Below are positions 25,001-35,595 of a stretch of 64,000 nucleotides of DNA, piece after piece. Numbering within the stretch: the stretch's first letter is position 1; every line of letters begins with the position of its first letter. Under the pieces are notes generated by a model, which was not told where the DNA came from, did not search any database, and saw nothing but the letters and a program-made list of their open reading frames with translations. Source of the stretch: Straminergon stramineum. Taxonomy: Eukaryota; Streptophyta; Bryopsida; Hypnales; Calliergonaceae. A program made the translations under genes and the position numbers. The stretch is from the NCBI GenBank assembly GCA_963920665.1, contig OY987269.1, forward strand, positions 20,090,501-20,154,500, written 5' to 3'.

Positions 25001-25385
25001 TGAGATTATCTAAGTCAAACTTTCCGTGATGTGAGTTCACGTTGATGACAATCGAGTGATAGTGGCCCATATTGTTTCCATTCTCATCCACTTCCCGGAG
25101 AATTATAACGACATAGTTCCCGTGATGTTCCTCTATGAGGGTCACTTTCTCTTTCATATTCCAGGGGATGTAGATTGTTGTCCCTAGAATTCGGTAGCGA
25201 AGGTAGACATAACTTTTCCACCTGTTTACACCAAAACTCCAAGTGTGGATATGCTCCTTAAACTCCCAAAGCGTCCCATACGTGTCCTCCATTTCAGTGA
25301 TGAAGGGTTCAGTGTTCGATGGATTTACGAATGGTTGAAGATGATGTGAAGTCGCAGAATAATCGTAGTTATCCGCCTGCTCCAT
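22023..25385 (-). CDS. ParB-like plus degenerate N4/N6 DNA-methyltransferase-like protein of the transposon, one in-frame TAA
   Basis: Exons read 25385-23964 (474 codons), 23767-22442 (442 codons) and 22279 to about 22023, all joined in phase 0. About residues 365-385 read GKFMIINGQHSITASKEL, like the G-(Q/E)-H/R-R box of ParB/sulfiredoxin domains. Later, INLAVLDAREV (about residue 740) sits where beta-class methyltransferases have DPPY. It is followed by a Rossmann-like run (NVWLFMLEDKEDVKV...VPLLFLFKKDN). ENVLGLYSGAKFMLTAK then continues into MFGAYFYGFVDKDEAKSYL, like the C-terminal VLDPFSGSGTT...G..YIGIE.D motif I block. ParB-methyltransferase fusions are common in phages and bacteria. Loss of DPPY and of the second Gly suggests a non-catalytic DNA-binding version. 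TAA at 24539-24537 interrupts an otherwise continuous frame. I chose ATG 25385 because it follows an acceptor-like CAG. Confidence 0.65.
22322..22416. promoter_or_regulatory. Two 19-bp palindrome copies in an intron (22322-22340 and 22398-22416)
   Basis: TATCTTCGAGTCAAGGATA and TATCCTCGAGTCGATGATA, both in the intron between the second and third exons of the ParB/methyltransferase-like gene. Confidence 0.7.
23811..23941. promoter_or_regulatory. Two 19-bp palindrome copies in an intron (23811-23829 and 23923-23941)
   Basis: TATCCTCGATTCGAGGATA (perfect) and TATCATCGAATCGACGATA. Both lie in the intron at 23963-23768, one near each splice site. Confidence 0.75.
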
Positions 25386-25564
25386 TTTACTTGTCTGGTA
25401 AACATGCATACGTAGATGTGAGCAGTATACTCATTTTTGCTTCATGTTCCAGACTGGCATCTAGTTTCCTACAGTAACATTTGTTTCATGATCGTTACTG
25501 TTGAATGTCCTTACAAAATACTTAACATTCTTTTTTTGTCATCCCCCGATAAGAATGACGGACT

Positions 25565-26267
25565 TATCATCGCATCGAGGATAAACGACTCCAAATATCG
25601 GAAATGAGTGTTTGACATTAACCTCAATTAGGAATTATGGGTTACAGGTTCAGGATTTTGACTAAGAATAAAATATTTGTTTCTATAACTTAGCGTTAGA
25701 AATTCTATGACGAAAATTCCATATTCCATTATCATCGAGTCGATGATAATGGTTAGTTTCTGAAGTGATCGTCAGTATTTTGATTTAGTAAATATTTGTA
25801 TCGGTGTCTCTAAATGAGGAGAAAGTGGATGATGGTCATGAAGTGATACTGATATTGCTTGTAAATTTTCATGTATTGAAAACTCTCTGGCATTGGTTTC
25901 ATATATCGCTTTAGTTATCATCGTATCGAGGATATGTGATTTCATCTTTTCACAATTTATTTTAGCCATGAATATTGGCTTCCTGACGGTTTTCCATTCG
26001 TTTCTGGTCATAAAGAAATGAATAAACATTAAAGGAGCTGTTTATTTTCGTTCTATGTAGAAACCGTCATGACAGTACAGGCTATGTTATCATCGATCCG
26101 ACGATAACACTCTGACTGATCGAGAATTTCAGGCATCAAATTACACGTTAAGATGGATCCTGTTGTGGGATTAGAGGGTGAATCTTATGTACTGTGAGAG
26201 TGAGTTTTGGAAGTTTCGCTTTGACTTTATTCTCTACTAGAGGATACATATCCTCGAGTCAAGGATA
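25565..26267. promoter_or_regulatory. Five 19-bp palindromes, about 160-190 bp apart, upstream of the ParB/methyltransferase-like gene
   Basis: Copies lie at 25565-25583, 25730-25748 (perfect TATCATCGAGTCGATGATA), 25916-25934, 26088-26106 and 26249-26267. Start-to-start spacings are 165, 186, 172 and 161 bp, close to a nucleosome repeat. The block covers the expected 5' region of the minus-strand gene and otherwise holds no coding sequence. A protein binding as a dimer is the simplest reading. Confidence 0.75.
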
Positions 26268-26704
26268 GACTCATATAATCAGTGAATTCCAGAGTTTATG
26301 TGTTGAAACCCTAATTCTAAACCCTAAACCCCAAATAATAGTGAAAGAAGATTGAGTGGAATTACAAACCTGGAAGTTAAAATTCTTGGACCTACTCCAA
26401 ACAGTCTTCTATACAAAATTTCTGGGAGTACAACTGTGAAAACAAACAGTAGAAGACTAAGAAGAAATTCCCAACAACAAATCCAAGCATCAAAGAAATC
26501 CTTGTATACCCTAATTCAAACCCAAACCCCTAAAATTTTAGAAATTGCTGACAGAGAAATCGCTGACAAGTGAGAAAACAAGCACATAACTTCAAAAATT
26601 GCAATGAAATGGAAACCCTAAAACTATACTCACCAAACTAAAATGGAAACAAAGTTGCACCTCCAACGATGTAGGGAAACCATAGAGAATCAGAAACCCT
26701 CCTC

Positions 26705-26988
26705 CGCAACTCCGCAAGTCCGCCACTCAGATCACAGTCACACTCACAACTCCACAAGTCCGCCACTCAGATCACAGTCACACTCACAACTCCACAAGTC
26801 CGCCACTCAGATCACAGTCACACTCACAACTCCACAAGTCCGCCACTCAGATCACAGTCACACTCACAACTCCACAAGTCCGCCACTCAGATCACAGTCA
26901 CACTCACAACTCCACAAGTCCGCCACTCAGATCACAGTCACACTCACAACTCCACAAGTCCGCCACTCAGATCACACTCACACTCACA
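26705..26988. repeat. 40-bp tandem repeat, about seven copies
   Basis: The unit begins CCGCCACTCAGATCACAGTC and ends ACACTCACAACTCCACAAGT, repeated almost identically about seven times. It lies in the 5' region of the minus-strand transposon gene, beyond the palindrome block. Near-identity of units means recent expansion. The open frame across it is a repeat artefact. Confidence 0.9.
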
Positions 26989-29900
26989 GGGAATGACCTC
27001 CCGCTCACATTCACATTCACAGGAAAATCAGAGAAAATACTTTGAAATCGTTGACACTCGAGAAAGTATGAACGCACAGCTGCAGTGCACTCACCAACAC
27101 CACCTGCATCAACAAACACAAACACAAACAAACTCTCCAGAACGGAAACAAAACAAGAAGAGGGGGACAGCAGCGGCGCAGACAACAAACGCGGAGTAGA
27201 CAGAGAGGCGCAGCGCAGACAGAGAGGTGCGGCGCGGGGAGGGAGATAACCTCCCAGGCCTAAACTGAGCCGCCAAAGGGACCCGATCCGCCCGTCCTCA
27301 CCCGAGCCTCCTAAACCAAACCTCGTCCTCAGGTTCGGCACTACCGAACCAGGAGGTATGACCCAAAGCTGTCGTCTGATTCTCTAGCATAAAGGTTTAA
27401 AAAAAAAGGAAAAATGTCATCATGCTCTAATGACCTACAGTGTTCCTTTTTTTAAGTATCCCTAAATGCATAAATCAATGCAGTTTATCAATCCACATGA
27501 GTTATACTTTTATATGAAGGAAGCATTTTTTTGAGGATTTAACCCTTGACCGCCAGACTGGAGACCATAGAAATTAAGCATTTTGGAACCGTATGACCTC
27601 ATCTACTTTAAAAAAACCAAAAATATTCATTGGGAGTCAAACTATTGTAGAAGATCTCCCCTTTCCACCCCTAATTCCTTGGATGAATAGTTGCAAATTT
27701 GTCCTACAGAGGAAAATTCTTTGATGTTCATAAGCCAAAAAACATCTACCGCGTTGTTTAGGTGTTCAAGGTACAAATTCTACGAAACTGTAAATTGGCC
27801 AACTACAACGAAAGAAACATGTATGCCTAGAATGTATCAGTTACCTACTTTCATGTGGAGATTTATTGTAACGAGAATTTTGTTTTACTACGGGCATAGA
27901 CATTCTAATGTGTTCCGCCAATGTACATCCCCGAAACACTCGAAAAACTATTGACGTACAATGAAGTTAAATGTTTCTTTAGTGTGGAATGTTGATTAAT
28001 TAGTATCAGTCCCCTTAATACCCCTATTCAAAACAATAACATTGTATATTTTCCTAATTTTATTTCCTAATAATTTAAGAATATAAAAGTGAAGATGGTA
28101 AGGCCCCTTCACTGGAAGATTATTTTAAATAAACTTTGTTCAAAAAGTAAAAGAAACAAATCCAACTTTAGCTTCACTTTGTAATAATTCTAGTAAAAGC
28201 TTCTAATGGAGAAGTTTACTTTTAGTTCTCAGAAAAGTAAGAGTAATTTATTGTTGAAGGTTTAAGGTACATTAGGTGTTCCTGAAGTACCTATTTTTCT
28301 GAAATTACCAATGTGCAAGTATGTGAAGTGGTTGACCAAGTCAAAATTGCATTCACTATGTTTGTGAACTAGATTTACCAAAATGAGGTAATAAAGTTTA
28401 AGAACAAAAATATTATAGAAATCAATATGTGATATGAACCTCATTTCAATTCCATTTCCAACAAATTTCTCTATGAAATTCATAATATTTTGCATGTTTT
28501 TGAATTTAGAAGAAATTCTAAAATTCTCCTTTTCAGATTATAAATAAATAAATTGTTTGAGGGTTCATGAATTTAATTGTATTGATGGGATCCCCAATTT
28601 GTACTCTACAAATTTTATGTGCATATGATTTCTAAAATATGCTTCCAAATAGCACATTAAAATGAATTTCCTTGAATTGTCAATGTTGGAGTTGAATCCC
28701 AATGCTTACAAGTTAATTGTTCCCAAAACTAAATAATTTTTTAGACTCATTACACCACCAAGAAAGTTCTCCACAATCCTCAATGAGATCATAAAACATA
28801 GTTTGTTTCATTCGACATATAGAAGAAACAAATAAATTCTACAAACTCAAAGAATTTAAATTAGATAGAGTCCATTAAAAAATGTATAATTTGAAAACAT
28901 TCTAGAGATTTAAAATTCATTCCTACATCATGTTCAAGACTAATTTGTGTAATGTACATAAACCTTAAAAAAAGGCGCCATATCCTAAATTAGATAGAAA
29001 TCAAATCCCCAAACTCATGAGAATTGAATGGATGTGTTTGTAACATCTAATATATTTTCTAGACATATATGTTTAGAAATCATGATTTCTTCTAGTTTTA
29101 TGAAGAAGAATTTATCTTTGTGAGAGGATTCATGAAATTAGACAATTATAATATTTTTGGAAGTTCAAGAGTTCTTTGAATAAGCTTCATACTTGAAGTA
29201 CAAACCCTACATCTAATTTTCATGTCCTAAACATATTTGTAGGTTTGTAGACTATTTAACTTTCGTACAGAAGTTCCTTTCAATGAATGCGTTACATTAG
29301 GGTCCCCTAATAATTTTATTAGTTATGGACAAATCCATAGTCCTCAATGAATATTGCATGAACAAGTGATCAATGAAAAATAATTTGAGTTAAAGCTTTT
29401 GTTTTTATTTAAGAAATGGATGGGAAATGGTCATTTGGGGCCAAACGGAACCCTAAATTAATAATGTATACACTATCATTGTCTTCCAATTAATCCATTT
29501 CCAATTACAAATAATGTCCACAATTTGTGGATTAGTTGACAATTCTTTTGAATTGAAAAATATTATAGTAAAAAATGTTCCTAAAATGCTAAGCTTTTCA
29601 ATCCTAAAGTCCCAAGGTCATTTTTCTTTCATGAACCACTCAAAACTTCTACTTCTTTTGCATTCATGTAAGGAATTAGAGAAAATACTTTTCTTAGAAT
29701 CTAATTGTAGCATCTTCTACCAAACATTTTTTGGATCATCCACAGAAAATTTCATGAGATTTGACCTCATACATTGAAAGATATTAGCATTCATAATGAA
29801 AGAATTTTTTGTTTAGGGTTTAGGGTGGTCTGATTGCTTCATAAATAAGAAACTCTTTATCTTCCATATTAGTAGTCCAAATGGGATGAATCTAAGCTTC

Positions 29901-30509
29901 CCATTTAAGCAAAAATAAAATCTACAAGAATAAAAAGCCTTAAAAAAATATTTCAATTTCTTACGAATTTTGTTTGTTGTCTGCTCTCCCCATTTTGAGA
30001 TTATTGTCGCACATCTTTTGCTCCCGACCATTGATTGAAATAAAAATTCTATTCCCCCAAAGCTAATAAGTTTTTATATCTTACGAGAAAGTTTCAGAAA
30101 AAATCACTAACAATTGAGCTCATAGGAACCTACCTGAAATCCATGTTGTCACTTGTAAGCACATTGAGACTTCAGGGGTTAAAGAGTATTTCCATACAAT
30201 CGATCGATGAACTTCACATAAATTGCATCTCCTAAGAAACTTAGGAGACTCCTAATTTTTTCCCTACAAATCTGGAATTGTTCAGAATCCTAAACCCTAA
30301 ACCCTACCCCTAAACCCTAAGGTGTAAACCCTACATTGTAGAGAATTAGGATCCCAAACTGTCGAGGGAAGGATTTTTTAAGAAACCCTGACACCGGACA
30401 AAGTATAAGCCAAGAAGTAGTAATTAGGAATCCCCTAATAATGAGGGAAAAAATGAAGACAATGACATGAATAGCAGATAGACTATAAATGAACGAATTT
30501 TTTTAGTTG
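26989..30509. other. Non-coding interior of the 18-kb element
   Basis: 27180-27345 is GC-rich (GAGCCGCC..., CCTCCCAGGCC) and could be the transcription start region of the leftward gene. From 27360 on it is strongly AT-rich with no gene recognised. Short CCCTAAA tracts occur at about 26312-26330, 29814-29827 and 30288-30335. Confidence 0.5.
30288..30335. repeat. Interstitial telomere-like repeat inside the 18-kb element
   Basis: Several CCCTAAA units in tandem with point changes, matching the plant telomere repeat on the minus strand. Confidence 0.7.
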
Positions 30510-30725
30510 TTATTAGTAAAGCCTTTTTTTGGTTGTTATTAGCAAAGACTTTTTTTGGTTGATATTACCAAAGACTATTTTGGGTTGATATTAGCAAAGA
30601 CTGTTATCGATTGGTATTAGCGAAGACTTTTTCTGTTTGGTATTAGTAAAGCCTTTTGGTCTAGTATTAGTAAAGCCTTTTTTGGCTGGTCTTAGTGAAG
30701 CCTTTCTGGATTGGTATTTGAGAAA
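30510..30725. repeat. 26-bp diverged tandem repeat, about nine copies
   Basis: TATTAGYRAAGMCTTTTTTGG-type units start near 30511, 30537, 30563, 30589, 30615, 30641, 30665, 30690 and 30715, a 24-27 bp period. The units are diverged, so the array is older than the 40-bp array nearby. No coding function is seen. Confidence 0.8.
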
Positions 30726-31378
30726 CCCTTCTGGGGCTACTTTTGTTCTTCAGCCGCATCTTCATGCCGCAAAGTTGACAGAAAGTGGCACATAAAGAGG
30801 CATTTAAGTGCTGCCACAAAAAGTGGACCCTGAACGTTGGCAGATGCCATGTATTTCCAAAGAATTTGAATTCCTGCGCCAATTCTTCCCCGCCCCTCGA
30901 TTGTCGGAAGCTCAAGCTCTCTCCTTTGCAACTTTCACGTCGCAACTTAGTTTGTTTTGCCTGCACAGCCATGCCATTTGGTTGTTCTCATTTTTTGTTG
31001 CTCATCTCTAACGTGTAGGACGCTTCAGCATTTTGATCTCCGCATTTCCAACCCACCTTTGGTTTTCAATAGGCTTGTATCGGTAGTGGGAGCTTTAAGA
31101 AGACGAGTGCGTATATTGATTGCAGTTTCTGTTAAGTAGTATTGTGCCTTGACTTCTCACTTATATAGTATGCACTACGCGTTGTTATTGTTGTACCTTA
31201 CATCCCTATTGTTTTTGATTAGTACTTTCATTAGCAAAAGAGTGAAACATAGAAATTTCATTGATATTATGTCGTGCGAGAGTGTTGCTGTTGTGCGTCA
31301 TCGAGAAGGTGAGGAACACGTCTCCCGATATTTTAGCCGAGAATTACGGAGGATCCTATATTATATCAATATAGAGTA
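30726..31378. other. Unassigned sequence before the second palindrome block
   Basis: Moderately GC-balanced DNA between the 26-bp array and the first palindrome. I recognise no domain in its short open frames. Confidence 0.4.
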
Positions 31379-32588
31379 TATCCTCGAGTCGACGATATCA
31401 AGAGAACTCATTATGTAATTGAGAATTGTAGAATCCAAAAGAAGATAGAACTGCGTCGATTCCAGAGACTCATCCATCGTATCCTCGAGTCGACGATAAC
31501 TATTTAATTTAATAGTATGTGGCTTTTATTGTCGACAAGAGGATGGGTCATAGTTTTATATTCCTAAAGATGATATCCATCTTAAGGTCCAATAATGGAA
31601 GGGTTATATTTCAGGACGATTTATCATCGATTCGACAATATGAAAGTCATCTAATTTGGATCCCTAGTTTAATAATTGTAAAATATTTTAGAAAAGGATT
31701 TTTGTAATTGTCTTATCGTCGACTCGAGGATAAGTCACAGTTTCATGAAAATTCTGTATTATCGATCAAATGAATGGAACTTAAAATTATATTAAAACGA
31801 AGGAAGATTAATATGAATTTATTCTCAAGAAGTTATCATCGACTCAATGATATTCATATTGTCTTCGTGCATAATCCTCTAATTTTCATTTGTTTTATAA
31901 ATTGAGTTTATAAAATATAGTATGCTTCCGTACATTATTCGACTATGTTTTGTTGGTGTTCCTTGTAATGTCTCTAACACTTTGTCTTAGACTTGATGAT
32001 AGCCTTTATGCCCTTTTAGAGGTTTTGGTATCCTCGACTTGATGATAATTATTTTATTTAGGAATGCATTAGTCTTATTATCTATTTACTCATGAACGTG
32101 AAATTTATATATTCACAAATCATATCTTCTGTATATCGTTATTGACGATAAGACCTTGATATGATAATGTTAGAATTTTTACCTTTTTGGTGTCACACAT
32201 GATTATCGTCGAGTCGATGATACCCATTTCTAAATTCGAGAGTCACATTCTAAGTCGTACATCACTAAGAGCTTGATAGGTAATGAAGAGTCATATTCTA
32301 CGTCATTTAGAAATAGTCAGAAGTTCTTGCCCATTATTGGACCGATGATATTTTTGTGTTAGGTCTTGAAGTCTTTCTGAATTAATTACTTTAGATGAAG
32401 AGCTAGTACATTTAGAAATTATTCAAGAGGAAACGTTTTGTCGTTACAAATTCTGAATTAAAGACAATTCTTTAGTCTATCCTCGGTTCGAGGATAGACA
32501 TATGTATTTTGTGATTATTGTGTCAGCCAATTTGATTTGTGTTATCTACAATTCCAATTGATTATGAGTGCACATCGGTTTGAGGATA
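31379..32588. promoter_or_regulatory. Dense block of about a dozen 19-bp palindromes upstream of the DUF7869-like gene
   Basis: Clear copies start at 31379, 31480, 31622, 31714, 31834, 32029, 32204 and 32478. Decayed copies start at about 31983, 32132, 32332 and 32570. Examples are TATCCTCGAGTCGACGATA (31379-31397) and TATCGTCGACTCGAGGATA (31714-31732). Spacing is 46-149 bp. Sequence between copies is unrelated AT-rich DNA, so the motif and not a larger unit is conserved. The block ends about 160 bp before the start codon at 32746. Confidence 0.8.
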
Positions 32589-32745
32589 AGAGTTTTCTTT
32601 GTAATATATTCAAAATAGATTGTATATAACGTATAGTTCATATAGTCTTCTGTTTGAAATTGAGTGTGACACATTCAGACGATCATGTGTGGTTATCGTA
32701 TCTAAGGTAATTGTTCTCATTCACTAGTTGGCTCTAGCCCGCAGA

Positions 32746-35349
32746 ATGGATATTCACGGATCTGAAGATTTTGCGAACCCGGTGCCTACGTTACACCCTG
32801 ATGTCTGCACATGTGACGGGATTCCTTGTGCGAAATGGAACTTCAAACCAGTCACTCTCCGTAATGAAGCAGGGGACGATGTTGCAAACGCAATCTTACA
32901 AAGTGTCGATCCAGATGTTGTGGTAGACAACGATGGGAAGCCTCTTGGCGATGATCGAGTTTCTATTCAAATTGCACAGTCCTTGTACGAGGCAGAAGTC
33001 CCAACCAGGTGGATGTGGTCAATTCACTCCTGGCACATCAAGCGAGTTTTTCTCTTTGGTGTCAGTTTGTATGACCATGACCAGACACATATTTACAACA
33101 TGGCCATGAATGCTACTAATAGAAGAGTTCGTAAAGGGGTTCGATCCTATGAAAGCTTTCGAGAGAGAATGGAGCCTAATTATCCCCAAAAAGAGATCCT
33201 CTTGGTTCCTCAAGCGATCACTGAAGTCTCTACCAAAATTTGTTGTCCAAACAATTGTTTGCAGCCTTTTCCGTGTGGGCAAATTCAAGCCATTCGTTCT
33301 CAACTCCATGTAAATGATGGGGTATATGCTCGGAAAAAGTGTCTTCTTGAGGTGCATAGGCAGATACACAAAGATCCTGTTGGCAAAGAGTGGATTACCT
33401 TGAAAGGGAGAGAAGTGTGTCCCACTGCATGGTGGACCATTCATGGGATTTCGAAAGCTACCTTTTATAGGTACAAAGACATGGCGAAGGATGGGAAGCA
33501 AGCAGAGGCGCATGGGAATTTGGGGTCTAAGAAACCACGGAAACATACTGTGCAAGCTACTGCAACACTTCGGACACTAGTGGTTCCTGAAGCTGACAAA
33601 ATGCCACACAAAACAAGGACACTAGAATCAGGGGAGAAAGTCCCTGCAATGGTTTTGCCATCTGCATTTAGGTGGAGTGATCAATTACCAAAAATTAATG
33701 AGGCCAATGCAACTTTAAATTTGCAACCAATTTCTTCGAGTGGCTTGAGCAACATTCGACGTGCTTCTTTCCCAGAATTTGCTCCGAAAGCACGTGGTGA
33801 TAGTTTCGCTCAATGTGGCTTGTGTGATAGATACAAGCTATTGAGGAGCGCATGCACTCCCCTTTCGTACACGCAAGAGAGGTGGTCTGTTGTTTTGGAT
33901 ACCCACCTTGTGGGCCAAAGGGCCCATAGAGAATTGTACTATGCAAATCGACATGTTTCTGAAACATATCCTGAGAAGATGCTAACCATTATCCATGATA
34001 AAATGGATCACTCCAAGACTGCTTCTCCACACTTCTCTCACAAAACTAAATCAATGGATTCCTACATGAAAATGCCCGTTGCAGTTACGGGTATGATTGC
34101 TCATGGGCATGGGGATGTTCGATATGCACACTACGGTTTAGACATTTTTCCGACAAATTCAAATCATACCATCAGGTCCATCGCGAAGTTGTTGCGTGAT
34201 GTTGAAGAACCACCAAAGAATTCATCACGCAAATTATTCTCTGAAGAGGAGATGCAATCCACATTAACGAAGGCGATTCTGGAAGAGGCAGATATTTGCT
34301 TGGACTCTCTCCTTCCTCCTCCGGAAGAAGCAATTCCAGCTCAACCTTTACCACCAATATTGACTTTGCAGTTGGATAATGCATCAGGGGACAATAAGAA
34401 TAGATGGGTTTTTGCTTTTTGTTCCCTACTTGTATACAAAGGGATTTTCCGCGAAGTGTACATCAATTTCCTCATTGTTGGGCACACTCATGAAGACATT
34501 GATGCTCTTTTTGGTCGATGGAGCACTAAATTGAAGACAAACAACTATCCAACACTTCCGAAACTCATGAAATCCTTCATGGATTGCGAAACGCACCCCA
34601 TCATTCCTCATCTCATCAAGGAAGTTCCTGATTTCAAACAATATGTAGATGGGTATTTGGGCACAGGAGGAGATTTCTTGGAAGGTCATTCTAGATCCCA
34701 ACAGTTCAAGTTTTACATGGATTCTAGTGGATGGCCTTTGATGGAGTACAAAAACTTGTGTATGGACAAAAAATGGTTGCCAGAGCACGGCAAAGGAATC
34801 CGCTTGTGGTCTGAGACTGAAGATGGACGTCCAATACTTCCAAGCGGTGATCCACCACCTCTAGTTCCGGAGAAGATGCGTTCTCTCGATGAGATCAAGA
34901 GAGGTTTGAACGGCTTCATTGCACATTGGAGCGGAATGGCAAATGATGACCAATCTGGAGAATTCAGGAGGAAAAATGGCCCTATAAAAGAGTATTGGAA
35001 AGGTGTTCGAGCAGCTCTTGATGCACCTCTAGAGCCACGTGAGACATTACTACATGGATTTTGGCCGGCTTCGAGGATCATCCATGATGAGGAAGAACAC
35101 AGGGAGAGGGATGGTACACTACCTGAAGGGGATGCAGAGGATGTATCCTTTGTTGGACGAAGGCGTGATCGTCCCCATGCTTCTTTCCGTGTTAATCGCG
35201 ATACGTTTGCAGGTTATTTTGTCGTGGTGCGGCCTGCTAATAGTGACTCAAAGCCATTATGGCTTGCTAGAGCCATTACGAATCCAAATCCGGATCCAGG
35301 GCATATAAATATGATCCAAATCCAATATTGGACGCCAGCTTCAGATTGA
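32746..35349 (+). CDS. DUF7869-like protein, candidate transposase of the 18-kb element (867 aa)
   Basis: One uninterrupted exon from ATG 32746 (MDIHGSEDFANP) to TGA 35347-35349. The N-terminal part has Cys-rich spots (CTCDGIPC; CCPNNCLQPFPC from about residue 166) and a helical region with WWTIHGISKATFYRYK that may bind DNA. The centre reads WSVVLDTH, then IIHDKMDHSK (Asp 418), LTLQLDNASGDNKNR (Asp 544) and VGHTHEDIDALFGRWS (Glu 583, Asp 584, Asp 586). That D...D...E/D order, with an H-T-H-E-D-I-D box, is typical of DUF7869 proteins. I infer an RNase H-like DDE/D nuclease. It is the only enzyme-like intact frame in the element, which supports a transposase role. A leucine codon at 32728 is in frame upstream but is not an ATG. 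Confidence 0.7.
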   Translation: MDIHGSEDFANPVPTLHPDVCTCDGIPCAKWNFKPVTLRNEAGDDVANAILQSVDPDVVVDNDGKPLGDDRVSIQIAQSLYEAEVPTRWMWSIHSWHIKRVFLFGVSLYDHDQTHIYNMAMNATNRRVRKGVRSYESFRERMEPNYPQKEILLVPQAITEVSTKICCPNNCLQPFPCGQIQAIRSQLHVNDGVYARKKCLLEVHRQIHKDPVGKEWITLKGREVCPTAWWTIHGISKATFYRYKDMAKDGKQAEAHGNLGSKKPRKHTVQATATLRTLVVPEADKMPHKTRTLESGEKVPAMVLPSAFRWSDQLPKINEANATLNLQPISSSGLSNIRRASFPEFAPKARGDSFAQCGLCDRYKLLRSACTPLSYTQERWSVVLDTHLVGQRAHRELYYANRHVSETYPEKMLTIIHDKMDHSKTASPHFSHKTKSMDSYMKMPVAVTGMIAHGHGDVRYAHYGLDIFPTNSNHTIRSIAKLLRDVEEPPKNSSRKLFSEEEMQSTLTKAILEEADICLDSLLPPPEEAIPAQPLPPILTLQLDNASGDNKNRWVFAFCSLLVYKGIFREVYINFLIVGHTHEDIDALFGRWSTKLKTNNYPTLPKLMKSFMDCETHPIIPHLIKEVPDFKQYVDGYLGTGGDFLEGHSRSQQFKFYMDSSGWPLMEYKNLCMDKKWLPEHGKGIRLWSETEDGRPILPSGDPPPLVPEKMRSLDEIKRGLNGFIAHWSGMANDDQSGEFRRKNGPIKEYWKGVRAALDAPLEPRETLLHGFWPASRIIHDEEEHRERDGTLPEGDAEDVSFVGRRRDRPHASFRVNRDTFAGYFVVVRPANSDSKPLWLARAITNPNPDPGHINMIQIQYWTPASD

Positions 35350-35595
35350 CACATTAACATGGAAACATATGATGGATGGGATACAAAAAAAGGGAATGTG
35401 TGGTGTGAAGATCGAGCAATAACCCCAACATGGTTGAGCACAAACTGTATCATGACCGCTTGGAAACCACGTATGTGAGAGGGGACTTCAGATCCAAGGG
35501 TGGCAATTCCAAAGCCACAAATTGACATCATCAAAGCATCAGTGGAAGCCTTCATAGCTAATTCAGACGACGATGAGTCTATGGCAGAAGGATGA
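35350..35595 (+). pseudogene. In-frame C-terminal extension of the DUF7869-like gene beyond two TGA codons
   Basis: After TGA 35347 the same frame keeps coding-like sequence (METYDGWDTKKGNVWCEDRA, then TAWKPRM). It passes a second TGA at 35476-35478 and ends with an acidic tail at TGA 35593-35595. DUF7869 proteins usually continue past the point where this frame stops, so the annotated protein is probably truncated by nonsense mutation. Confidence 0.5.

Noticed and set aside
26643..26996. Open frame of repeated SATPQVRHSDHSHTHNST
   Set aside because: Translation of the 40-bp tandem repeat. A 40-bp unit shifts frame each copy, and the pattern is a repeat artefact.
26967..27341. Open frame of 124 codons on the minus strand
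   Set aside because: Low-complexity Leu/Ser/Val-rich translation overlapping the repeat end and GC-rich putative promoter; no domain.
31379..32588. CRISPR-like array of palindromic repeats with spacers
   Set aside because: The context is eukaryotic, repeats are only 19 bp and degenerate, spacer lengths vary from about 27 to 130 bp, and there are no cas genes. Transposon binding sites fit better.
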